From Frondihabitans peucedani (lineage in GTDB: Bacteria; Actinomycetota; Actinomycetes; Actinomycetales; Microbacteriaceae), in assembly GCF_039537585.1 (NCBI RefSeq), contig NZ_BAABAU010000001.1, positions 248,001-312,000 of the forward strand: a DNA stretch of 64,000 nt, read 5' to 3'. The position numbers and the translations under genes are program-made. Below, one piece after another: positions 8,730 through 15,741 of the stretch. Position 1 is the first letter of the stretch, and the number at the start of each line of letters is the position of its first letter. The notes under the pieces are model-generated. The model saw only the letters and a program-made list of their open reading frames with translations. It was not told the DNA's origin and did not search any database.

Positions 8730-9878
8730 TCAGACCGAGGCGGGAGTCGTGGTCGTCGGAGCTGTCTCGGTCGGGGCGCCCTCGACGATGTCGTCGATGG
8801 TGACGGGCTTCTCGTGCTGCTTGTAGACGACCCGCGACTGGTACAGGAAGCGGAGCGTGAAGCCGATGGCGATCAGTCCGGCCTGCACGAGCACGCTGTG
8901 GAGCGAGGTCGTCTCGACGATCACCCAGAGGGCGAAGGTGCGGATGGCCGACTCGGTGCCGTTGAAGGCGAAGGTGTGCCACCAGCGCTTCCAGACGCTC
9001 CGGGCACCGGCGCGCAGGTCGTCGAAGATGAAGCGCTCCTGGAGGAGGAAGTTGCCGATGATCGTGAGGACCGCGGCGACGCAGGCGGCGGCGAGGTAGC
9101 CCACGCCGAACTTCTGCAGGCCCCAGAGGATGAGCAGGTTCGCGACCGCGCCGAGGGCGCCGATGGCGGCGAAGCCGGAGATGCGGCCGAACTTGAGGTC
9201 GAAGAGCTGGCGGCCGAGGGCGATGCCCTGCTTCATGTCGGCCTTCGACGTGCCGGCGAGGCGGGCGTCGAAGACGAGCGGCACCTCGGCGACGGTGAAG
9301 TCCTGGCGGGCGAGGATCTCGAGGAGGATCTTGAAGCCGCGCGGGTGCAGCCCGTCGAGCTGGACGGAGCCGCGGTGGATGCCGAAGAACCCGGACATCG
9401 GGTCGGTCGTCCCGTGGAGGCGCGTCGGGAACAGGGCCTTGGTGACCTTGATGGAGAGCTGCGAGACAGCCCGGCGGACGCCGCCGGAGAGGCCGTCGCT
9501 CGATCCGCCGTCGACGTGACGCGAGGCGACCACGACGTCGGCGCCGGTCTCGCGGCCCTTCGCGAGGACGGAGGGGAGCGTCTCGGGGCGGTGCTGCAGG
9601 TCGCCGTCCATGACGACGGCCCACTCCCCCTCGGCGGCGCGGAGCCCGGCGATCACAGCGCCCGACAGGCCTCCGACGGGCGCGTCGCGGTGCAGGAGGC
9701 GGACGGGGATGGCGTGCTCGCCGGCCACCCGGGTGACGACGTCGGGAGTGTCGTCGGTGGAGTCGTCGACGAAGAGGATCTCGGTGTCGATGCCGAGAGT
9801 CGCCTTCTCGATGCGCTCCACCAGCTCAGCGACGTTCGGTGCCTCGTTGTAGGTGGGGATGACGACGGAGAGCTCCAT
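8730..9878 (-). CDS. GT2 glycosyltransferase fused to GtrA-like membrane domain
   Basis: A 382-aa protein. The N-terminal GT2 domain resembles polyprenol-phosphate sugar (mannose) synthase: VVIPTYNEAPNVAEL at the start and the DxD region VVMDGDLQHRPETL. From about residue 235 it has four GtrA-type membrane helices. This architecture is typical of enzymes that load a sugar from NDP-sugar onto undecaprenyl or polyprenyl phosphate at the inner membrane face, with GtrA assisting flipping. The ATG is preceded by a TAGGCT -10 box 6 nt away. Confidence 0.88.
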   Translation of the reverse strand: MELSVVIPTYNEAPNVAELVERIEKATLGIDTEILFVDDSTDDTPDVVTRVAGEHAIPVRLLHRDAPVGGLSGAVIAGLRAAEGEWAVVMDGDLQHRPETLPSVLAKGRETGADVVVASRHVDGGSSDGLSGGVRRAVSQLSIKVTKALFPTRLHGTTDPMSGFFGIHRGSVQLDGLHPRGFKILLEILARQDFTVAEVPLVFDARLAGTSKADMKQGIALGRQLFDLKFGRISGFAAIGALGAVANLLILWGLQKFGVGYLAAACVAAVLTIIGNFLLQERFIFDDLRAGARSVWKRWWHTFAFNGTESAIRTFALWVIVETTSLHSVLVQAGLIAIGFTLRFLYQSRVVYKQHEKPVTIDDIVEGAPTETAPTTTTPASV

Positions 9879-9884
9879 GACTCG

Positions 9885-9890
9885 AGCCTA
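9885..9890 (-). promoter_or_regulatory. -10 box for the GT2-GtrA gene (leaderless-type)
   Basis: TAGGCT on the minus strand lies 6 nt before the ATG at 9878. The remaining intergenic DNA up to 9978 holds a CACATGTG palindrome at 9943-9950, of unknown relevance. Confidence 0.45.
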
Positions 9891-9978
9891 CGAGTCCGGC
9901 TGCCGCTGCGTCCTCGGCCGATCGGGCGAACTTCGACGTCAACACATGTGATGACGCCGGCGCCGGGCGGCCGGTGGT

Positions 9979-10446
9979 TCAGGCCAGCAGACCCCGGAGC
10001 CGCTCGACCAGCTGCGCCGGCTCGATGTGCTCGTCGGTCGCCTCCAACTCGGCGAGGGTCCACCAGCGCGAGGCGAGGATGTCGACCTTCTCGTCGTCGG
10101 TCCACTCGTCGTCGACGATCTCGAAGTGCGGCAGCCGCACCAGGTAGAACTCGGCGTGGCCGTGCGTGTGGTCGGCTGCGTCCCACGGCACCTCGAAGTC
10201 CTCGGTGAAGAGCACCGGCCCCGGGTCGGCGATGACCTGCCCGGTCTCCTCGCGGAGCTCCCGGACGGCCGCCTGCTCGTGCGACTCCCCCGGGTCGACT
10301 CCTCCGCCCGGCGTGATCCAGCGGCTCGCCCCCGACGTGTCGGGCGACTTCGTCAGCATGAGGAGCACGCGGTCGTCCTGGTCGACGACGATGAGGCGCG
10401 AGGTGGGGCGCAGGATCACGCCGCTCGGGTCGGAGGAGCCGGTCAC
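9979..10446 (-). CDS. NUDIX hydrolase
   Basis: A 155-aa protein with a complete Nudix box (GGGVDPGESHEQAAVRELRE then ETGQ) that binds Mg and hydrolyses nucleoside-diphosphate-linked compounds. It starts at GTG 2 bp after the SDR stop and is therefore coupled to it. It could clean up damaged nucleotides or hydrolyse a small NDP-linked metabolite; the substrate is not predictable. Confidence 0.9.
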   Translation of the reverse strand: MTGSSDPSGVILRPTSRLIVVDQDDRVLLMLTKSPDTSGASRWITPGGGVDPGESHEQAAVRELREETGQVIADPGPVLFTEDFEVPWDAADHTHGHAEFYLVRLPHFEIVDDEWTDDEKVDILASRWWTLAELEATDEHIEPAQLVERLRGLLA

Positions 10447-10448
10447 GG

Positions 10449-11216
10449 TCAGACCTCGGCGTGGAAGTCGGAGACGTCGCCGACCAGGCGGGTGTGGTCG
10501 GAGGGGATCTCCTCGACGGCGGCGAGGGCCACCTCGGCGGCGAACTCGGCGACGTTGTAGAGCTTCCCGGCCGACTCGCGTCGGGACGAGATCGCGCCGG
10601 GGTTGGAGCGCTCGAGCAGGGTGGCCGTGATGGTGCCCTCGATCATGTCGCCGGAGACGACGACGAACGCCACGCCCTTCTCGTCGAGCTCGGGGACGAG
10701 GTCTCGGAGGGCGTCCTCGCCCGCGCGCTTCGAGAGAGCCACAGGGAGGTACTCGGGCATCGTCTCGGTGGTGCGGATGAAGTGCGCCTGGTGGCTCGTG
10801 ACGAAGACGACGCGCGAGCCCGGGGCCATCAGCGGCAGGGCCTGGCGGAGCACGTCGACCTGCGCGTCGCGGTTGAGGAGCAGCGCGTAGTTCTCGGCCA
10901 TGCCGGTCTCCATGCCGCCCGAGGCGTTCAGGACGAGGAGGTCGAGTTCGCCGAACTCGGTCGTGACGGTCTCGATCATCGACGCGACCGACGCAGGATC
11001 GGTGAGGTCGGCCCGGATCGCGAGGGCGCTGCCGCCCGCCTCCTCGATCTTCGAGACGAGCTGCTGGGCGCGCTTCTCCTTGTTTCGGTAGTTGATGACG
11101 ACGCGCGCGCCGGCCTCGGCGAGGAACCGCGCGGTGTCGGCGCCGACGCCCCGGGAGGAGCCGGTCACGAGTGCTCTCGTGCCCGAGAGGGAACCGGTTG
11201 CGAGGGGGTTGGACAC
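10449..11216 (-). CDS. SDR family oxidoreductase
   Basis: A 255-aa short-chain dehydrogenase. The cofactor motif TGSSRGVG is near residues 17-24 and is followed by an NADP-type basic residue (NYRNKEKR). The NAG motif is altered to LNASGG. The active-site region reads FVTSHQAHFIRT, with no canonical YxxxK immediately after, so activity may be atypical. Minus-strand SD (AGGAGCACC) precedes the start. It forms a two-gene operon with the Nudix gene. Confidence 0.85.
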   Translation of the reverse strand: MSNPLATGSLSGTRALVTGSSRGVGADTARFLAEAGARVVINYRNKEKRAQQLVSKIEEAGGSALAIRADLTDPASVASMIETVTTEFGELDLLVLNASGGMETGMAENYALLLNRDAQVDVLRQALPLMAPGSRVVFVTSHQAHFIRTTETMPEYLPVALSKRAGEDALRDLVPELDEKGVAFVVVSGDMIEGTITATLLERSNPGAISSRRESAGKLYNVAEFAAEVALAAVEEIPSDHTRLVGDVSDFHAEV

Positions 11217-11360
11217 GGAGGTGCTCCTGTTCGTCGTGGGCGATCGGCGGCGCGGCGGCCGCCCCTGAGAATACAGGCCCGACGGGCTCCGCCCTCGGCC
11301 CGGGCTGCTAATGTACGAACACCAGCGTGAGATATGACACCACCGAGGGGGATGGTCCGG

Positions 11361-11849
11361 ATGATCGAGTTCTTCACCGACTACTCGTGGGTCCTCTGGG
11401 TCGCGCTGGTCCTGCTCTTCGTGATCGTCGAGGTCGCGACCGTCGACTTCACCTTCCTGATGCTCGCCATCGGGAGCGTGGGCGGCCTCCTGGCCGGTCT
11501 CTTCGGCGCCCCGTTCTGGCTGCAGATCATCGTGGCCGCGGTCGTGTCGATCCTGCTGCTCTTCACGGTCCGGCCCCCGCTCCTCCGCGCACTGAAGCGC
11601 GGTGGCGACCCGACGCCCTCGAACATCGAGGCCCTCCTCGGCGCGCGCGGCGTCGTCGTGGTGCCCCTGATCGACCGTCAGGGCGACTCCGGGCTCGGGC
11701 AGGTCAAGCTCTCCAACGGCGAGACCTGGACGGCGCGGCTCCTCGCGCCGACGGGCCAGGACTCGCTCGACACCGGGGCGACCGTCGTCGTCACCGCGAT
11801 CGAGGGGTCGACGGCGGTCGTCGTCCCCGGCGAAAGGACACCCTCATGA
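11361..11849 (+). CDS. NfeD family membrane protein
   Basis: A 162-aa protein. The ATG at 11361 is preferred because GAGGGGG lies 9 nt upstream; in-frame ATGs at 11334 and 11352 are poorly placed. Two or three N-terminal membrane helices (WVLWVALVLLFVIVEV and on) are followed by a C-terminal OB-fold NfeD domain (GARGVVVVPL, then GEWTARL-like GETWTARL). NfeD proteins partner with SPFH/stomatin proteins, and the next gene, overlapping by ATGA, is exactly that. Probably part of membrane microdomain maintenance. Confidence 0.88.
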   Translation: MIEFFTDYSWVLWVALVLLFVIVEVATVDFTFLMLAIGSVGGLLAGLFGAPFWLQIIVAAVVSILLLFTVRPPLLRALKRGGDPTPSNIEALLGARGVVVVPLIDRQGDSGLGQVKLSNGETWTARLLAPTGQDSLDTGATVVVTAIEGSTAVVVPGERTPS

Positions 11850-12808
11850 CCGGCGCTCCCACCATCGGCGGCATCGTGCTCGCCGTCGTCCTGCTCATCG
11901 TCGTGATCTTCGTCCTGGTCATCCTCTTCCGGGCGGTCAGGATCATCCCGCAGGCGACGGCGGGCGTGGTCGAGCGGCTCGGCAAGTACCACAAGACGCT
12001 GGCCCCGGGGCTCAACATCCTGGTGCCCTTCATCGACCGCGTTCGGCCTCTGCTCGACATGCGCGAGCAGGTCGTCTCGTTCCCGCCTCAGCCCGTCATC
12101 ACCGAGGACAACCTGGTCGTCTCGATCGACACGGTCGTCTACTTCCAGGTCACCGACGCGCGCGCCGCCACCTACGAGATCGCGAACTACCTCGGTGCGG
12201 TCGAGCAGCTCACCACGACCACGCTCCGCAACGTCGTCGGTGGCCTCAACCTCGAAGAGGCGCTCACCAGCCGTGACAACATCAACGGCCAGCTCCGCAT
12301 CGTCCTCGACGAGGCGACGGGCAAGTGGGGCATCCGCGTCGGCCGCGTCGAGCTCAAGGCCATCGAGCCGCCCCTGTCGATCCAGGACTCCATGGAGCAG
12401 CAGATGCGCGCCGAGCGCGACCGCCGCGCCCAGATCCTCCGCGCCGAGGGCACCAAGCAGGCGGCCATCCTCCAGGCCGAGGGCTCGCGTCAGGCCAGCA
12501 TCCTCGAGGCCGAGGGTGCAGCGAAGTCGCAGGTGCTCCGCGCGCAGGGCGAGGCCGAGGCGATCCAGACGGTGTTCAAGGCCATCCACGACGGCGACCC
12601 CGACCCCAAGCTCCTCGCGTACCAGTACCTCCAGACGCTCCCGAAGATCGCCGACGGCAACGCCAGCAAGGTGTGGATGATCCCGTCGGAGTTCACCGAG
12701 GCGCTCAAGGGCGTCGGGGCCGGGTTCCTGGGAGCTCGCGAGGCCGTCAAGGGCGAGCCCGGAGCAGCTCCGGCCGCGACCGGCAGCACCGCTCCCCCGC
12801 AGCCGTAG
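11846..12808 (+). CDS. SPFH/Band 7 (slipin/stomatin-like) protein
   Basis: A 320-aa protein. One N-terminal membrane anchor covers about residues 8-30, then an SPFH domain (IIPQATAGVVERLGKYHKTL, RNVVGGLNLEEALTSR), then a coiled-coil tail with repeated ILRAEGTKQAAILQAEGSRQ units ending in a Pro/Ala-rich tip. The start ATG overlaps the NfeD stop by 4 nt. Oligomerises at the cytoplasmic membrane; no enzymatic activity is expected. Confidence 0.93.
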   Translation: MTGAPTIGGIVLAVVLLIVVIFVLVILFRAVRIIPQATAGVVERLGKYHKTLAPGLNILVPFIDRVRPLLDMREQVVSFPPQPVITEDNLVVSIDTVVYFQVTDARAATYEIANYLGAVEQLTTTTLRNVVGGLNLEEALTSRDNINGQLRIVLDEATGKWGIRVGRVELKAIEPPLSIQDSMEQQMRAERDRRAQILRAEGTKQAAILQAEGSRQASILEAEGAAKSQVLRAQGEAEAIQTVFKAIHDGDPDPKLLAYQYLQTLPKIADGNASKVWMIPSEFTEALKGVGAGFLGAREAVKGEPGAAPAATGSTAPPQP

Positions 12809-12814
12809 GCCGCC

Positions 12815-13567
12815 GTGACCGCGTGGTTCACCCCTGGCCCGCCCAGGATCATCGCGCACCGCGGGCTCGCCACCGAGGCTCCCGAGAACACGCTGCTCGC
12901 CTTCGTGAGCGCTCTCGCGCTCGGGGTCACGCATCTCGAGACGGACGTCCACGCGACGAGCGACGGCGTGGCGGTGCTGAGTCACGATCCCGACCTCGCA
13001 CGGCTCACGGGGCGGGCGACGGCCATCGCGTCGACGAGCCTCGCCGCGCTGCAGCGGATCGACCTCGGGGCCGATCAGCAGGTCCCGACCCTGCGTGAGA
13101 CGCTGCGGGCCTTCCCCGACGCCCGTTTCAACATCGACATCAAGGCCGATGCAGCCCTCCAGCCGACGATCGACGCGATCCTGCGCGAGAGGGCCGTCGA
13201 GAGGGTGCTCGTCACGTCGTTCGACGACGCGAGGCGGAAGGCCGCCGTCGCGGCTCTCCCCGGCGTCGCGACGTCGCCCTCGTCGCGCGGCGTGGTCCTC
13301 GCGGCGCTCGCGTCGCGGGCGCCGACAGCGAGGCTCAGGAGGCTCGGGTTCCGCGACATCGACGCGATCCAGGTTCCGGAGCGCTACCGCGGCGTCCCGA
13401 TCGTTACGGGGCGCCTGGTCGAGGCCGCCCACGAGAGCGGCGTCGAGGTCCACGTGTGGACGATCGACGACGCGGACGACATGCGGCGCCTGTTCGCCCT
13501 CGGAGTCGACGGTGTCATCACCGACCGCGCCGACATCGGCCTCGAGGTGCTGACGCGCCTGGTCTGA
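12815..13567 (+). CDS. Glycerophosphodiester phosphodiesterase family protein
   Basis: A 250-aa GDPD. The catalytic HRG motif is at about residues 15-17 (IIAHRGLATEAPENT), followed by ETDVHATSDGVAVLSHDPDL with the metal-binding Glu/Asp and second His, and the C-terminal VEVHVWTIDD. It starts at GTG 6 bp after the SPFH stop and has no signal peptide. The family hydrolyses glycerophosphodiesters to glycerol-3-phosphate and an alcohol. Confidence 0.93.
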   Translation: MTAWFTPGPPRIIAHRGLATEAPENTLLAFVSALALGVTHLETDVHATSDGVAVLSHDPDLARLTGRATAIASTSLAALQRIDLGADQQVPTLRETLRAFPDARFNIDIKADAALQPTIDAILRERAVERVLVTSFDDARRKAAVAALPGVATSPSSRGVVLAALASRAPTARLRRLGFRDIDAIQVPERYRGVPIVTGRLVEAAHESGVEVHVWTIDDADDMRRLFALGVDGVITDRADIGLEVLTRLV

Positions 13568-13643
13568 CGCGGCGCCGATCTCGGTGCACTACCGGATCGC
13601 GCCTCCTGAAGTCCTGAGTGCGCACTGTGAAAGCACGGCATGC

Positions 13644-13669
13644 GGAACAACCCTCCATGCTAAACGGTT
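13644..13669 (+). promoter_or_regulatory. SigR/SigH-type (thiol-oxidative stress) promoter of rbpA
   Basis: GGAAC at 13644-13648, an 18-nt spacer, then GTT at 13667-13669 matches the actinobacterial SigR/SigH consensus (GGAAY-N18-GTT). The rbpA start is 36 nt further on, with a GAGAGGAG ribosome site. In Streptomyces rbpA is a known SigR target, so the match fits biology as well as sequence. Confidence 0.65.
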
Positions 13670-13705
13670 ACAAAGGGAGATTGCAACGCGAGAGGAGACC
13701 GCACC

Positions 13706-14071
13706 ATGGCAGATCGCAGTTTGCGCGGAATGAGGCTCGGGAGTCAGAGCCTGCAGAGCGAAGAGGGAGTGGAGTTCTCTCCCCGGAAGAAGGCCGTGTA
13801 CCAGACGGCCGACGGGGCGACGTTCGATGTCGTCTTCGCCGCTGAGGCCGAGATCCCCGACGCCTGGCAGTCACCGAAGACCGGTCAGGAGGGCCGTCTG
13901 CTCTCCGCCGACGGCAAGCCCGTCGAAATCGATCGCGGCGACGTCAAGGTTCCGCGGACCCACTGGGACATGCTGCTGGAACGCCGCACGCGCCCCGAGC
14001 TCGAGGAGCTCCTCCAGGAGCGCCTCGACTTCCTCAGGGCTCGCAAGGGCCAGCAGAAGATCGGCGCCTGA
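13706..14071 (+). CDS. rbpA: RNA polymerase-binding protein RbpA
   Basis: A 121-aa RbpA. The N-terminal tail (RSLRGMRLGSQSLQSE) is followed by the core beta-barrel (FDVVFAAEAEIPDAW), a basic linker, and the C-terminal sigma-interaction helix (PRTHWDMLLERRTRPELEELL). It binds RNA polymerase with group 1/2 sigma factors and stabilises open complexes. The core segment AWQSPKTGQEG lacks the cysteines that bind zinc in the Streptomyces protein. Chromosomal context (next to lnt and helY) matches M. tuberculosis Rv2050. Confidence 0.96.
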   Translation: MADRSLRGMRLGSQSLQSEEGVEFSPRKKAVYQTADGATFDVVFAAEAEIPDAWQSPKTGQEGRLLSADGKPVEIDRGDVKVPRTHWDMLLERRTRPELEELLQERLDFLRARKGQQKIGA

Positions 14072-14104
14072 CGCCGACCGGTGTGCCGTTCTGGGCGGCA
14101 CGCC

Positions 14105-15679
14105 TCACCTCCGAGAGCGTCGGCTGATGTCGGCGCTTTTCGTCTGCCCGGAGTCGGGCGACGGGCCGGTTCGCAGCAGGATCGCCGCCATCGCGAGCAC
14201 CGCGAGCCCGAAGAGCGACACCAGCCCTTCCAGCGCCCCGCCGATCGCGATGGCCGGAGTGATCCCCTTCCCGAGCGTGACCGTCGTCTCGAGGACGCCG
14301 GGCGCATAGGCCGGGATCTCGTCGACGGTGGAGCCGTCGGCGGCGATGACGGCGCTCGAGCCCACGGTCGAGATGTTGACGAGCGGCCGCGACGACTCGA
14401 TGGCCCGCAGTCGCGCGATCGCCAGCTGCTGGGTGTTCTCATCGGTCCGGCCGAAGTCGGCGTTGTTCGTCTGCGCCAGGATCACCTGAGCGCCGCCCCG
14501 CACCATCCGGGTGGTGAGGGCGTCGTCGACGATGTCGAAGCAGATCGAGATCCCGGCTCGGATCCGGCCGACGTCGAGGACGTTCGGCTTCGACCCGATC
14601 GTGTAGTCGCGGGCGATCAGGTCGACGAGCGACGGGGCGAAGGGGCGCCAGAACGACCGGTCGGGCACGTACTCCCCGAACGGCACCAGGTGGATCTTGT
14701 CGTACTGTGCCGTGACCCTCCCACCCGACCAGACGATCGACGAGTTGTAGATCTTCTTGCCCCGCTGGGTGATGACGCCCGAGACGAGCGGCGCGCCGTA
14801 GGCCTTCGAGATGGTGTCGAAGACGTAGGTGCCGTACCGGTCGCGGGTGGGATCGCGGTCGCTCGCCCCCTCCGGCCAGACGATCATGTCGACCTTCTTC
14901 GACGTCGACAGCCCGTCGTAGGTGGCGAGCACCTGGGCGTCGGTGAGGTCGCCGTACTGGCGCTTGTCGAAGTAGCCCGCCCTGCCGTTCCCCTGCACGG
15001 CCGCGATGGTCGAGGTCCCGGCCGACTGCACGGGCCAGGCCGGGATCGCCAGGATCGCGACGACCGTGGTGGCAGCGACGAGCACGCGGGTCCGGCGCAG
15101 GATCGGCTTCTCGACCACGAGCTGCACGAGGAGGGCAGTCACCCCCACCAGGAGGAAGCTCAGCCCGGAGATCCCCACCCAGGCCACCAGCGACGCGAAC
15201 GGGCTCTCGGACTGGCTCTCGGCGACGCGGCCCCAGGAGAATCCGCCGTACGGCCAGTGGCCGGACGCGTACTCCCGCGCCGTCCAGAGACCGGCGACCG
15301 TGACCGGCAGGAGCACGAGGCGGCCGACGGACGACGGCCACACCCGCGGCACCCAGCGGTAGGCGAGCGTGATCAGCACGGCCCCGACGGCGAAGAAGAG
15401 CGCCTCGAGGGTGGAGAGGGCGACCCAGGGCAGCGCGCCCAGGTAGAGGCTCGTCCACTGCACGTGGACGAGGAAGAAGGACAGGCCGCCGACGAGGCCC
15501 ACGAGGAACGATCCGCCGATCCTGCGCCCGGCGAACGCGACGAGGTAGAGCGCGACGCCGACGAACGCCAGCGGCCACACGCCCTTGTCGGGGAAGGCGG
15601 CGTCGAGGATCGGGCCCGCGCCGAGCGCCACCACGACGGCGGCCCAGAGAGGCAGGTGGAAGTCGGGGGTGCGGGGCAC
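14105..15679 (-). CDS. lnt: Apolipoprotein N-acyltransferase
   Basis: A 524-aa integral membrane enzyme with about six N-terminal helices, then a nitrilase-like domain. Catalytic regions: Glu in IVWPEGASD, Lys in YDKIHLVPFGEYVP, Cys in AGISICFDIVDD. A final helix near the C-terminus anchors the domain. It N-acylates lipoproteins using phospholipid. The GTG at 15679 is chosen because TACACT lies 6 nt before it; an alternative GTG at 15745 would overlap the helY stop by GTGA. Unlike mycobacterial Ppm1 there is no fused polyprenol-phosphomannose synthase, and none lies between lnt and rbpA. Confidence 0.93.
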   Translation of the reverse strand: MPRTPDFHLPLWAAVVVALGAGPILDAAFPDKGVWPLAFVGVALYLVAFAGRRIGGSFLVGLVGGLSFFLVHVQWTSLYLGALPWVALSTLEALFFAVGAVLITLAYRWVPRVWPSSVGRLVLLPVTVAGLWTAREYASGHWPYGGFSWGRVAESQSESPFASLVAWVGISGLSFLLVGVTALLVQLVVEKPILRRTRVLVAATTVVAILAIPAWPVQSAGTSTIAAVQGNGRAGYFDKRQYGDLTDAQVLATYDGLSTSKKVDMIVWPEGASDRDPTRDRYGTYVFDTISKAYGAPLVSGVITQRGKKIYNSSIVWSGGRVTAQYDKIHLVPFGEYVPDRSFWRPFAPSLVDLIARDYTIGSKPNVLDVGRIRAGISICFDIVDDALTTRMVRGGAQVILAQTNNADFGRTDENTQQLAIARLRAIESSRPLVNISTVGSSAVIAADGSTVDEIPAYAPGVLETTVTLGKGITPAIAIGGALEGLVSLFGLAVLAMAAILLRTGPSPDSGQTKSADISRRSRR

Positions 15680-15685
15680 CCGAGA

Positions 15686-15691
15686 AGTGTA
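15686..15691 (-). promoter_or_regulatory. -10 box for lnt (leaderless-type)
   Basis: TACACT on the minus strand, 6 nt before the proposed GTG start at 15679. Confidence 0.35.
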
Positions 15692-15741
15692 GGAGCCCGT
15701 TGCTTGGGAGGAGCCCCGAGCGCGGACGGCGAAGAGGACGC

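Noticed and set aside
9943-9950. CACATGTG palindrome as an operator for the GT2-GtrA gene
   Set aside because: A single 8-bp palindrome with no second copy and no adjacent regulator is not enough support.
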